64,000 nt of DNA. It comes from Trichinella spiralis (Eukaryota > Nematoda > Enoplea > Trichinellida > Trichinellidae). Shown one piece after another: positions 38,802 to 51,336 of the stretch (position 1 is the first letter of the stretch; the number at the start of each line of letters is the position of its first letter). The DNA is taken from contig CM012954.1 in the NCBI GenBank assembly GCA_000181795.3, positions 14,204,182 to 14,268,181 of the forward strand, written 5' to 3'. The notes under the pieces are model-generated. The model was not told the origin of the DNA. It saw only the letters and a list, made by a program, of their open reading frames with translations, and did not search any database. Both the position numbers and the translations under genes were made by a program.

Positions 38802-40148
38802 ATGCTTATCTTTGAACCGAGTCTTGAATTTTACTTCAAACCGCTCAATTCCGAACGTTCTCGATCGATTCGCTTAAAAATTACCTACACTGGCCGCGTT
38901 CCAATTGCCTGGATACTTCGGCCAACCGACTCGTATTGGTTCACTGTTTCGCCAATGTCGGTTTGTACACTGAAATCACAGCAGTCGGTAAGTGGAATTC
39001 ATTTTTCAGTTGTTGTTGTTGTTGTTGTTTTTCTCTCTCATATTACTATTTGTTTCGTTTTATTCAATGAAATGATTTGCATAGAATTTCATCTTTCACC
39101 AGTAGTTCATTGATCACCGACTGATGTCGTTAATACCAATTGTTTATTGATCGCTGGCATTTTTTTCAAACTTGCGTTTTCTTTTCATTACTGTAAGAAA
39201 GCTGTAGTACACTTTGGTTGCAGTTAATTTTTAAAATAATTTAGTATTTTTTGCAGTTCGTTTTTTAATTAATCTTTATATTGTTTAAAGTTATTTAAAA
39301 ATTGTTTTTTATGAAAGAAATACCCAGGTTTGTATAGAGCAATCTCATTATTTGAAAGCATTCTTTTAACGTGCCAATAAGCTATTTGTAATGCTTGAAT
39401 TTGCTAAACTTGTCATTTAATAAATTTGACGTCTTCACTTCAGTTGATGTCAATTAAGATAATTTTAAATTTCTCAAACATTTTGTTGCATCGAATGAAT
39501 GAATGTCAATTGTGAGGGAAAAACAATTTGATTGGCAGTTGTCAAGTTTAAATTTAATTTTCTTTTCCTTTGAGAGTGGAAATTTAGCAAATTTAATTAT
39601 TTCAAGTATTATTTTTAATAAAAAAATGTTTGTGCTATTGTAATTATTATTCAAAGTGGTTTTTGTATTTTTCGATGATATCCAAATGGTAGTGGAAAAA
39701 ATATCATATAATATGAATATTCTTTCCTTATTGATAAACGATACACAAGAAGGGCATGTAGATATGGAATTTGAATTTAATCTCATCTGATTAAGGAAAG
39801 ATAAAAATTTCATTATTCTAGCCCATGTTCTATTTTGTTCATCGCTCGTGTTGTGCGATAATTCATCGATTTATGATTTATTATAAATTTCGTAAAAATA
39901 CAATTTTATGTTCAATCAACGGGTTATTTCTTCAGATTCTCGTACTGCTCGAAGATGTAAAAAACAACGCTCCTCTTGATCAACCCGTATTTCAATTACC
40001 AGGCCTCGTGATCGAGTGGTTGCATGTTTCCGTTCGAGATCTAGCTCGCTTTCAGCTCGGCAACATGCCAGTCAAACAGCGCATCTTGCGTATTCCTTCA
40101 ATTACGTCCGACAAGCAAACTGTCGCTTCAGCTTCGACGTCTTTGTAG
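38802..40148 (+). CDS. Small MSP-like domain protein
   Basis: Predicted 132-residue protein from exons 38802-38987 and 39936-40148, separated by a 948-bp intron. There is no signal peptide. The first exon resembles the first half of the major sperm protein (MSP) fold: an N-terminal FEPSLEFYFKPL strand, IRLKITYTGRVPIAWIL, then WFTVSPMSVCTLKSQQS. This is the familiar MSP pattern of an Asn/Gly-containing turn, a strand, and VSP-x-x-x. The second exon gives a strand (ILVLLEDVKNN), then a Pro-containing insert and a C-terminal half that I do not recognise as standard MSP. Nematode MSP-domain proteins act in sperm motility or as membrane-contact/scaffold modules; which applies here is unknown. AATAAA overlaps the region just after the stop (40150-40155). 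The GT-AG splice keeps phase 0. I am fairly sure it is coding, less sure about the family. Confidence 0.65.
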
Positions 40149-40149
40149 T

Positions 40150-40155
40150 AATAAA
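40150..40155 (+). terminator. Polyadenylation signal, MSP-like gene
   Basis: AATAAA immediately after the stop codon; a second, AATAAA-containing stretch lies near 40393. Confidence 0.45.
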
Positions 40156-40684
40156 AAGGGAAAATGGACATGCAATCTTAATGTAGACATGCAGTGTAGT
40201 CAAAAGGTGTTCGTGTGTATGTGCGTTTGGTGTGCTGTGATGTGCATGTGTTCATTGCACATTGGCTTGCAGTTTAAAATGTTTAAAGTTTAAAGAAAAA
40301 AAAACTAATGGACAACGGGTGATCTGAAATGAAGTCAACAAAACAAAAGAAACAAACTTTCTCATAAAGAGGAGAGAGAGAGAGAGAAGAGAATAATAAA
40401 ACAACTGATTTGTTCTTTTTTTTGGTGAAACAAATAATAATGATAAATCACTGTGGATTATTGTTAAAATTATTCAGAAAAAAGAAATTGGCAGCAGTTC
40501 CCGCTGTGCAAAGATATATATACATAGAGATAGAGAGGAGGAGGAGGAGGAGGAAGAGGAAAGAGAAAAGCAGAGGAGATTTCGAATGGAAATTCTCTGC
40601 TCAACGACACCGGTAGAGAAGAGATGATGATAATTTGGAGAAATGAATTTAAAATTTTAAAAAAAAGTAAAGAAGCAATTCGCT
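40156..40684. other. Convergent 3' intergenic region with purine tract
   Basis: Spacer between the stops of the MSP-like gene (+) and the EVI5-like gene (-). It holds GA and GGA purine repeats at 40371-40390 and 40526-40570. No coding potential beyond low-complexity frames. Confidence 0.55.
40526..40570. repeat. GGA/GA purine-rich tandem repeat
   Basis: Six or more GGA units flanked by GAGA, making a continuous purine stretch with few interruptions. Confidence 0.85.
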
Positions 40685-43600
40685 TTAACCATTGCAAGAT
40701 TCACCCTGGTTGGATGCGGTTGCACCAATGTTGGGCGAAACTTCCGACGTTGGAGAGGAGAAAACCGACGAGTCGATGTCGACGGAAACTTTCGTCACTA
40801 AATTGTCCAGATCATCTTCACTGCTCAGTGAACTCAACAACAAGCTACCCAAAGAAGGCGGACATCGATCACCGTTCACCACTGCCGCATGCAAATTCGC
40901 GTCAGCTGACTCTTGTTCACCCTCTGAGCTTGTGTCTGCGGCGGCGTTGCTGCGATCAAGCTCCTCTCTCGTCCAACGTTCCATGAGACCACTTTCCAAT
41001 TCGCATATTTTCGCTTTCAACTCTGCATTCGCTTGCATCAGTTCAGTTTCTTTCAACCTTGACATGACTGTCAATTCTTTCAACTGGAAATTACAACAAG
41101 ACATTTATGTAGAGTCAGTGTGTCAAAAAATTTTAAAAAAGGTGAATATAATTGAACAAGATCATTAATATATATATATAATTGATTCTATTATTTATAG
41201 CAAGCAGTACTTGCGATTCGAGATCGCTGGTTCGACGACGCTCTTCGAGCAGATTTTGTTGATGATCTCGTTCTTTGAACGAACACTGCTCGTGTTCAAG
41301 TGTCAGACGTTTGAATTCTTCATCTTGACGTCTGATTTGATTGGTGCAGACGTGATTCAGAGTTTCAAGTTCCATAACACGCTGGCGCATCTCTTTCAAC
41401 TGGCCCAGCGTCTCCGCCTCCCGTATGCGAACGCCCATCAGCAAATCTTCCAATTCTTTCATTCTCGCTGGCGTGCAAGCTTGCTCTTTGACAACGACGG
41501 GCCTCTTTTCCAATCCTTCCAGCGGTTCGGGTAATTCCATTGCGGTGTGCAGCTGAAAATGACAACACATCGTCCATTCACGTTGTATGTATGTTTCGCG
41601 TTGAAAAAATTTCCAGAATACTTTTGCTCTGAAACCGCGTGCACCTCCCAACCTTCCTTCCCTTCCTCCCCTACCCCCTCTCCGTCATTTTCTGAGCTAA
41701 AATTTACCTTCCAGTCGTTGCTCAAATCGACCAACTTCTGGCGCACTTCTTTCAACGAAAGATTCGCCTCCGCTTCTCGCATTTTCACCGCAATCAAATC
41801 TTCCTGAATGCTTGCAACGCAGTTGTCGGGCGGCGCTTCTTTGAGCCTTTTGTTCGCCTTCAACCAAACAAGCAAGCAAGCGATCAGCGCATTCATTCAT
41901 TAAGATCGTGGATTTATTTATTTGTTCATTTGAACATTTGAATAAACGAAAAAAAATATGCTCACCGTTTCCAATTCGTTGATGCGATTTTTCAGCTCTT
42001 TGATCAACAATTCTTGATCAGTCTCACGCACCTGAGACTGCATCAACTCTTGCTGCAAAGTTTGGATGTGCTCGATCATGCAGGCGTCGTCCGCTTGCAC
42101 CGCGATATCCAGGCGGTCCATTGCTCGCTAATTGGGTACCAAACAACACGCGTCAATATGAATTATTGGGCAAAAAGAAAAACAAAAAGAGCAAGCAGCA
42201 GAGCATATACTTTTGACGTCAAATCGCGAACAGTTTCGTAGGCTTCTTCAAGTTGTTTTTTGATTTCTGAATGCAACTCGCGCAACGATGACATGTCATG
42301 AGTTAAGTTGATCAACTTTTCCGTCTCTTGTGCCAAAGCGACTTGCTTGTCGATCAGTCTGTCGGCTAGTGAAGCACTTTCCTGTCAAAATGCACGTAGT
42401 TTTTTCCCCTTTTGAACAATATTCAAATCTTATTTTTTTTTGTTTTTTTTTAACACTTACTTGTTCTAAACATTCGACGCGTTGACGCAGAAGACGATTT
42501 TCTGTTCGTATTCCCTGAAAAAGAAAATTTTAATAACAATTTTACAATTTCTTTTCAGCTCTGAACACAATGCAATGGTTTTGGGAAGATGAAAAGGGAA
42601 GTTCAAAATAGCAATCTACCTCATACGTGGCCAGTTCCATTTAACTGGGGAACATCAAAGCTCAACAACGCACAACAACAACAACAACAACAAATTCATT
42701 CAGTTCCGCGCACGCTGCTAATACAACTACCGTGAATAAAAGATTTTCAAGTAAGTCTAGTTTTTTAATCTTAATTGCGTGACCGTGAAAAAAATTTCTT
42801 TTTTTTTCTTCTACTTTTTATTTTTGAAACCTTTTCGTAAGAAACTTTTCCATTGCATTGTGTTTTTATCGACTCTGATAAATTGGTGATAAGTGACACT
42901 TAATAAAAAGTAAGTTGTAATTATTTTCAAGTTTGGCTTAGTTTTTCACATCTGAAAGAGTTGTCATTGGAAGAGTCATTTGTGCACGATAAAACTTGCT
43001 TGTTGCTTTTTTTTGTTCTTGAAAATTAATCACTAATTTTTGAAAAAAGTAAGAATAATATAGTGGTGAAAAATATATTCTATCTAAAAGGAATTATGTT
43101 TACCCTCAGTTCGATGGCTTCTTCTTGATCTTTGCTTCGCTTTACCCAGTAGTCTTTTTCGAGCCTGAAATTGAAGTGCATTTTACTGATAAGCATGTAG
43201 TAGGGTGGATTAATTGAGCTTCAAGGGTGGTATGGTTACTTTTTCATCAGTTTGGGATTGCATTTGATTCCAAACGCAACTGAAAACAGACGTTCAGGAT
43301 CATTTTCGAATTTTTCCGCCACATCGCGTTGAAAATACTGAAACAGCGTATGCATTACATTAGCTGTTGTCATTTGAAAATTATCTGCTTCAATGAATGG
43401 GTGATTCTTGATGAATTCTTTTGAAATTATTGTGAGATTTTTATTGATAAGAATTTTTCATTTGTTATAAATTTGATTTAATTGAGCAGAGAAGGTGGAA
43501 ATAATCGTTGATAATTTACAATTAATTTTCATAATAAAGCATAATAAACACCATTATACATAATAATGCACAGTTTGAAATTTATGTTGATTTATTGTTT

Positions 43601-45638
43601 TCATTGATCATTGATTACAATAATTTGTATCATTGATTGTATAAAACTTACCCGGAGCATGCCTTCCATATCGAGAGTTAGCAAATCAATTCGACAAAGT
43701 TGCAAAATTGCCAAAGCAATGCGAAAAGCAATTGATATTTTCTGAAGTAGAAAAAAATATGAAATTTTATCCAGAAAGACATCACCTTAAAGTGCTTACG
43801 TCTATTAGGAGGAGATCTAAAATTCGAAATGCAATATCTAGTGGAAGTTGTGTAGAGAAAAGAGTCAAAAACCATGATGAAGCATACATGCTTGTATCGA
43901 AGCCCATGTTTTGAAAATGAGCATGCAATTCTGGCATTTGATCCTTCATGAAGTTTTCAGTTATTTATTTAAGTTGAGAAATTGAAAAATCAGACACACC
44001 TGTACAAGGCACTCTAATTGGAACATGCATAGACCCAGTTCTGCCATTGTTGGTTTGTACAGTTCTCGAAGACGGTATTCTTCCATCAATTTTAGCAAAA
44101 CTGAAAACGCTTCTTCTTCAGGCATCTGCAATATTTTTAGAAATGTTAATCAAATTGCAGTATAACAATATTGATTTGTCATTACATGCAATAAGAGCAT
44201 TCCTGCAACGAAAGCACTTCCTTGACAATATCCAACTTCTCGATCATGAATACTGTAAGCCTAAAAGCAGAGCGTAAAAAGTGAAAGTAATAGCAATTAT
44301 AATAATATTTTTCGACCTTCATGACGTTGAATAAACTCTGCTGTCCTCGTCCATCTTCGCTGAAAAATTTATGCTCAGGAAAAGTACGTGATATATCCCG
44401 TCGAATGGCTTTTTCATGTGGAGAGTTGGAGCGCAGATATTCAGCATAGGCATCGTGAGCGGGTGCTTGATTTGCACCGGATAGCAATTGCCAAGCAAGA
44501 GTGCGAAAGTAATTTGGGATTCCTTGACGAACTAAATCCTTAAATGAATTGTTTTTTCATATTACCATTTGTATTAAGAATAGTTATAAAAGAGGGCATA
44601 ATAAATAAATAAATAAATAAATCAGTATATATGTATGTAGATGTAAATTTTGGCTTAGTGAAGAAATGCAAATGAAAATTACTCTAATAAGCTGAGGCTG
44701 CTTTTTGGATTCAGTTTCCCAATTTTTTACCAAATGTGCCCACGTGGCCCATAGATCTTCACTTTCATCAGCAAGTTCTGTTGGGCTGTCATTAGTTGCA
44801 CTTGTACTTTCTGTTGATGAATCACCAGAACGTAGGCTGCCATTTCCACTCACTGATCTATTATCAAGTTGATTTGCCCTGAAATATTACAATTTAGCTA
44901 TTTTTGTTTTTAAAGAATAATTTTGTTGTTGCATTGTTTAAGTTAATTGTCTATAATTTAAATAGGCTCATTTACATAGTTTAATTGAAAATTTTTGCCC
45001 AGTAATTTGACGTGAAAATTAGGAATTTGCTTTTTTCCCTTTATTCGTATGAATTTTGCATTACTTGCGGTAAATAATTGGATTGTTGTACAGAAATGTG
45101 GTGCAGTGCACTTTTTAACGGTTCCATTAAAGTTGCTCTTGTAGAGCATCAGTTTGCTTGAAAATTATCTGAGAAAAACTAGTTCTATTGAAAAAGAAAA
45201 GAATTTTCTAAACTGAAATGCAAACATCAAAATAGTCGACCTATATGAAGTGTATTTCAAAAAGTCATTACCGTATAACTAACAATTGTATATCGAAAAT
45301 AAAACATCAATTTACAAATTTGAAAATGCAGATAGAAATTTCATTTTAAAACTTAAAAAAATAATTGATTTTCTAAATTTAATTTTTAAATGAAATTTAA
45401 AGAAAGGAAATTTGTATATCTTACCTGTTTACGGCTACCATCTTTTTTAACACTTCCTTATCTTCGTTTGATAATTGCCCTTCTTCAATATCTGAGCAAA
45501 TATCATTCAAGCAGTTGTTAGCAGTTTGGAATTCACCAGCCACAACCATTGTATTCATAATTTCCAAATCAAGTCCAATCAGAAATTGCTGCGTGTTGTG
45601 TTTCTTTTATTTACCAACAATAGGTAAATTTTATTCAT
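40685..45638 (-). CDS. EVI5: EVI5-like TBC-domain Rab GTPase-activating protein
   Basis: TBC-domain RabGAP with a long C-terminal coiled coil; vertebrate EVI5 acts on Rab11-type GTPases in recycling and cytokinesis. Exons (minus): 45615-45638, 45425-45588, 44683-44878, 44317-44538, 44186-44260, 44000-44125, 43800-43943, 43652-43741, 43240-43337, 43104-43164, 42461-42514, 42211-42381, 41966-42127, 41708-41857, 41211-41552, 40685-41083; 825 residues (human 810). The TBC domain begins [17 protein letters not shown] and carries both catalytic fingers: IRRDISR (Arg at about residue 179) and GYCQG (Gln at about 215). [15 protein letters not shown] and DMEGML follow. The coiled coil opens with [16 protein letters not shown] and [10 protein letters not shown], nearly identical to EVI5, and continues with repeated RxREAE units. 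The tail is acidic and Ser-rich. The start ATG at 45638 is the least certain point; that exon may have an upstream partner. Confidence 0.92.
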
Positions 45639-45679
45639 TTCATCATTGGGAATAAGCAAACATTGGATGCTAATGAAAT

Positions 45680-48600
45680 CTGAAAAGAATAATCTTTGAA
45701 ATATTAATATAGAGATATTTCTTTCGTTTTGTTTTTTTTGAGCATGACAATTTTCATAAAGTAAAAGCAATTTGTAGAATAGATCTGGAAAATAATGAGG
45801 GAAAGCGAGAGAGAGAGGGAGAGAGAAATTTTGATTGCCAGCCAAACAACATTTGATGAACAAGCAAGCATTCAACGCACACTATTCAACCTGTTCTCTT
45901 TGCCAGGCAAGCAGAAAGGACCGAACTAGTTCAAGCAGGTATTGGTGGTGATGGCACGACCCTCTGAGATACGGGGCTTTCAAGCTAGTAAATAACAACA
46001 ACGATGACCATCAAGGCTGGTTGTCGAGGCCGAATTTTCCCATTTCTGTTTATACTGTACCGATGCGATGTGCATCAGATGTTTTTTATCAATTTCAAAA
46101 GCATCTCGTTAGCGTTGCTGCTGCTACTGCTACTGAAACACTCGACGAACAAATTACCTCTCGTTGTTGTCGTTGTTGTTACATCACACAGCCTCATTTA
46201 CAAAACCCAGCAGTTGGTTGGTACACGCTTACACGAAACTTCTGTTGGCATTTTATAATTGACGGACGCTTTTCCTCTTAGCCTGCCGTATTGGCGCGTT
46301 TAACCTGGCCAAAAATTGAGGTCGACGAGAGCAGTACTGTACATTACAGTTGGAATCGACAGTTGCTGGTTGTTGGAAATTGTTCTGCTCGTCTGTCATA
46401 TCAAAAAAACAAACATCCACTCACCTTCTCTTGATGACCAATTTAGAATTATCTGAATTTACATAAGAAAAAGTATTCTTTTCTATTATCTATCAGGGTG
46501 TGTGTGTATGTAGCTTCAAAATAATTGTCACTAATTTCAAATGTACACAGTTGTGCTCTGAGAAAGTAGTGGCAGTTTTTTCACCAAGGTTATACTGAAG
46601 CATACTTGCAAATTGGATATAATTACTGCGATACAGGTTGAACGCGCGTAATTGATGTCCGAATTAAAATGTAAAAGAAGTGGAAATTGGCAAAAACAAA
46701 GCCATTTTCAGTATTTCTCAAATGATTTCAGTGACGTATGTCGATGGATGGGGTGAATAGTTGTTCCATTTTACGCGACAATCGCAAGTCGAAAGTTGAC
46801 CTGTCACAATGCTCCTGGCAATTTCAAAGTGATCAGATTTAAAAACTGCCAAAAGTTTTAAACCATTAGAAATGAATTAATTTTCATTTTTGCATTAAAA
46901 AGCAAGAAAACAGCATTGGAATGTTATATTGCGATTCGATGAGAAAGATAACATGAATATGTGTTTAAATTTATGAAAATTTTCTTCAAAACTTGCCTGT
47001 AGAAATGGAAAATGTTTTGAAAGTTGAAAAGGAAATGCTCTATAAAATTTGTTGGAAAAGTCAAATGAGAAAAGAAGGACAGAAGAAAATCTCTTCAACT
47101 GGCTTGTTTGTTAGGCAACAGCAACAACAATAGCTGACTTGTGAGGTCGACCAATGAAAATCGTCGACCGCGATGCGAACCAGCTGGAGGGCGTCCACTT
47201 CCGGCCTCTAGAAGACCTCAAAAACTCCATTAATCAATTTACTTTTGTTGAATAGTGGGATAATTTTTATCCGGGAATAAATACTTTATCCTATTTTGAT
47301 ATTTCATTATTATTACTTTTTTTTAATTCGAAACCACAATGTATTTACTATTATTATTAATTAATTCATCGGTCGGCAAATTTTACTTCGCTTTTTATTT
47401 CCAACGAAATTCGTGAATTTTGCACTTAGCAGTTGTAATGGAAGAAAGAATTTTTCAAATTAACCTTGATTTTGTTTTCCAAGATGAATTTATTTCCCCT
47501 GTTAAATTATCACAACTTGAACATGTTAATGATGTTAATGTTATTTTTAGCTTTACTTTTGTATCTTATTTTCACATGATCGAAAGCGCACGTTTTTCAC
47601 GATATAAAATTGTAGCTTAGAAAAACATTTCCGAAGCAAATATTTGATGTAGATCAAAAAATTATTATGCCAACAGGTGCTAGTTGTTCGATTGATCAAG
47701 GTATGATTTCACCTAGTTGAAGATGCCATTTGAAATGATGATTCATCAATGGAAGGAAATTGAAAATTTGATTGTATTGAAGGTGTATTTGCATGAATGA
47801 TTAATTTTGAAAAATAAAAAGAAGAAAACGGTTTTGTCATCGGGATCAATCAATGTTTGTGGTTGTTCAGCATTAAAATGAAAACAAATTATCTATCAAT
47901 AGCAAAATTGTGCAAAGTGTATTTCACGTAGGAGAAACATACTCTGCAGTTTCGCTTTACAAGTGGACAGACAGACAGACAGACGACACAGTGGAATAAG
48001 TGTGCAATTTTATCTGATTACGTTTATGGGTGGGTAAACATGACTGAAAAGTAAACAAACTTGAAGCATTCGGTGAAAAGGTATTTGCATAAAAATTATT
48101 TCCCGTTATTTTTTATACTCGATGAAATTGTAAATGGTGAATTTTGCACGCAATTGTTCTTTTATGACGTGGCATTTGTGAAATGTTGTCTACTTGAAAA
48201 TTCCATAACGTAAATTTAATTTAATTTTAATGTAGCACTATCAAGAAACAGTATTTTTCAAATATTTCCTATGAATATACAGAATAATGAAATATTTTTT
48301 GGGATTTTTATATTAGATAGTGTGATATATTTTTCGACATGTTGTAGTCTTGTGAAAAATTATCTATACAATTAACTGCATGTTCTTTGGTTTGAATTGA
48401 AATTGAAATTTCTATATTTTCATAAAAACCAGAATAGTTATAAATTGCAAGACTATTTATGATGGCAGATGAATTGCAATTTGCAAGCAATTGAATAAAA
48501 GCTATATTGTTAATTTCTACGCAAAAAATGATTGAAAATAATCTTAGGAAAGAGATTTTTAAGAAACACAAATTATTGTAAAACTATGGTAAAATATTTT

Positions 48601-50580
48601 TATAAGAAAATTAAAAGCGTACAAGGAATTTTAAGAAAATCGATGAACAACACTCACCGTTCAAAGCAGTAAACAAACAAGGTGAGTTGATGCCACGTTA
48701 CCAGGTTACAAAGCGTCGATGCAGCGCAGTATCGTAGTCGCACCAGCCATTCGTGCCAACCTGAATTTGATTTTCGATAACAGTACGTGAAAGACTGATT
48801 TTTCATTTGCCAGAAATGTATGACAACTAATATTTGTTGTACACATCTGAAAATGAAATTTATTATCCAGTCGTTTTGTTACCAGTTGTGGTTTTAATAT
48901 ACCGGAATGTATCGTATGAAATCTGAACACTCTGAGCAGCAACTATTACTCTTTTTCATCTGTACAATAATTATTTGTATATTTTACAACATTTCTATAA
49001 GATATCAGTATCTATAATCATCAACATATATCAAGATGGAAATTTTAATTTGAAATTACTGAGAAATCTGTTTTTCAAGCAATCTGATTATTGCAAATCA
49101 ATGCATAATTATTATTTGGTAGAGAGTTATTTCGACCTCAAAATTGTCTGAAATTTTAATTGCTTTATTGTTTTTTTTTGTATTTGCTGGAGTTCGCTTT
49201 GTCGACTGAGCATTTCAAAGTTTAAAATCTGTGAAAAGTAGAATTTAGAAAATCCTCCGTGAAGCAAATCCAAATTGAACAATGCCAAAGTATTTATTGC
49301 TGTTATCAGTTGTGATTGCAGTTTTTTTACTTATTAACGTTATTGTCATTAGGATGCATAAAAATAGAATGATTTATGGATGGATGTATTATAATTAACT
49401 ACATTATATTCAGATTGTCTTCAATTTCACCATCATTTCTTTATTGTTTCTTTTATTTACGCTCAGTAACGTCTGCTATTGTTGTTTAATTTTTTTTCCA
49501 ATCCACAGTTTTTAAGAAAATAAAAAAATATCAAAGCACTTGCAGGCTGCTGTCTCCACCGTCAGCGATTATTTACTGACGGTTAGCCGACGTTTGTTTA
49601 TACATAATAAACGATGCTGTTCGATCATGTCGAACTGAGATTTTTTTACTTTTTGAGTAACGTCATAGTTACTGTAAAATTACAGAAGATTGCATATTGA
49701 CACTGAGGAATAATTTACATTTCAGGTGTAATTTATTGAATTTTGGTGTTGTTGTTCAGTCTGTCTGCAGTGTAATCTGTTGTACATGAAAAAGCAGTAG
49801 ATGGTTTAATATTTAATAAATGTCACATTCTGACTTTGAGAACAATTCATTGTCTTCCCGTATTGTAGATGAGATTTGCATTTATTTGTGAAAAGAAGGG
49901 TGTATGAATTTCAGTTATTTACAGTTTGATGAAATGTTTTTTATTTATACCAGCTGGTTTGCAAGGTTGAAATATGAGTTTTGGAATGATTAAATAATAG
50001 AATAGTTGTGCGTAGTTAGTGAAGAATGCGAAAAAAGTGATCCGCAATTTGCAAGACTTTTTTCTCTACATATAACCCCTTGTTCTGTAAGCGAATTAAT
50101 CTTAATAGATTGTTTAAATGATCATTGGCATTTAGTTGTCATTTTTATTGACAATGGTCTGCAAATTAAAACAAGTTAAAATTGAAAATTTTATTTTATA
50201 TAAAATAATAGAGCTAACTTTAGTTTTATAAAAAATATTTTGCTTATTAAATCGCAATTGTAATTATCATAAATTTTAACAAATCAAAATCTGTTTAATA
50301 TAATTTCATAATTTTAGCCTGAGCATCATGATCTAATTTTGTTATTTACCGTATTCATTAAAGTATGCATTAATTTTTAGCGACGCGCATTTTTCACGCA
50401 ATTCTGATTTTAGCAGCGTTCACCTAATTAGCATGTAAGTTGTTTGCAATTTTTTTTGAATATATTCGTTACGAAAATACGAATTTTCAGTTTATACTTT
50501 TATTTCGTAATAGAAATGCTAAAATTGTAATAGTGATGGGGATGAAATATCATTGCTCACGAACTTATTATTTCAGTCGC
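45680..50580. other. Gene-poor interval upstream of EVI5-like gene
   Basis: Nearly 5 kb with no protein-coding gene that I can support. Two GC-richer stretches stand out, at about 45870-46400 and 47100-47240. On the minus strand there are strong donor-like sequences (G|GTGAGTG) at about 46424-46434 and 48650-48661, which could be the ends of untranslated first exons of the EVI5-like gene. A GACA repeat lies at 47965-47988. Confidence 0.5.
47965..47988. repeat. GACA tetranucleotide repeat
   Basis: Five GACA units in tandem. Confidence 0.85.
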
Positions 50581-51261
50581 ATGATGTCGCTGATTCAAAG
50601 GATCATCAATCAAGCAGAGCTTGTGGCTAGGTCGAAATGCGACGTCGCATCGGTTGAATTTAAACAGCTGAAGGATTTGATGAATCAAGTTCGAGCGAAA
50701 GATTTAAATTACAACGGATCAAAAGCTTTTGAGCAACTGGGTTACATCGAGTCTGACATGAAACACGCACCTTGCCTTTATACAGAAGTGTATCGAAATG
50801 AAAGAATGAACGTCTGTATCTTTTGTGTTCCGAATGGCCGTGAAATTCCGCTTCACGATCATCCGTATATGTGTGGCATCATGAAAATCATTGAAGGAAA
50901 GGCGCTAGTGGAGGCGTACTCACATGCAGCACTTCCGCCTCCAAATATTGTGGATGGGGTTCCTGTTGAAGTGGTCATGCATCCACCTATACAAATGACA
51001 TGCGAAGATCAGCCAGGAGTTTTCACACCCTATGAACGGAATTTTCACCGTGTCACTAGTGTAGGTGATTATACGTCGTTCTTTGATGTGCTCATTCCAC
51101 CATATAACAAAACAAACCGCCAGTGTCATTACTTTTCAGTTAAAAATGTTGACTCATCTGATGTTGGTGTTCAGAAGTGCTCACTACTGCCGTCTTTATC
51201 TTGCGATTATTATTGCGATGATTATAATTTGCAAGATAAACCAACTACTTCTCAAATATGA
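50581..51261 (+). CDS. ADO: 2-aminoethanethiol (cysteamine) / N-terminal cysteine dioxygenase ADO
   Basis: ADO is an iron-dependent thiol dioxygenase of the PCO/ADO family. It oxidises cysteamine and N-terminal cysteines of proteins, feeding the Cys N-degron pathway in an oxygen-dependent way. Here it is a single exon of 226 residues. The start at 50581 was chosen because MMSLIQRIINQA matches the human start and an acceptor-like TTATTTCAG ends four bases upstream. The cupin metal triad is visible: His92 and His94 in IPLHDHPYMCG, and His156 in ERNFHRVTS. FDVLIPPYN and CHYFSVKN complete the family pattern. The last about 35 residues (VQKCSLLPSLSCDYYCDDY...) are Cys-containing and unlike the vertebrate tail. 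Like the human gene it lacks coding introns, in contrast to its neighbours. AATAAA lies at 51331-51336. Confidence 0.93.
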   Translation: MMSLIQRIINQAELVARSKCDVASVEFKQLKDLMNQVRAKDLNYNGSKAFEQLGYIESDMKHAPCLYTEVYRNERMNVCIFCVPNGREIPLHDHPYMCGIMKIIEGKALVEAYSHAALPPPNIVDGVPVEVVMHPPIQMTCEDQPGVFTPYERNFHRVTSVGDYTSFFDVLIPPYNKTNRQCHYFSVKNVDSSDVGVQKCSLLPSLSCDYYCDDYNLQDKPTTSQI

Positions 51262-51330
51262 TACGCGTTTCTTGATCTTCTCCTTGCCTGAGCAGTAATT
51301 TTGCTCGCGTCTTTTAACATTTATTTGTTG

Positions 51331-51336
51331 AATAAA
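51331..51336 (+). terminator. Polyadenylation signal, ADO
   Basis: AATAAA 70 bases after the ADO stop codon. Confidence 0.6.

Noticed and set aside
46004-46281. Leu/Val-run + strand frames
   Set aside because: Runs of Leu and Val come from CTG/GTT-type simple repeats; no family similarity.
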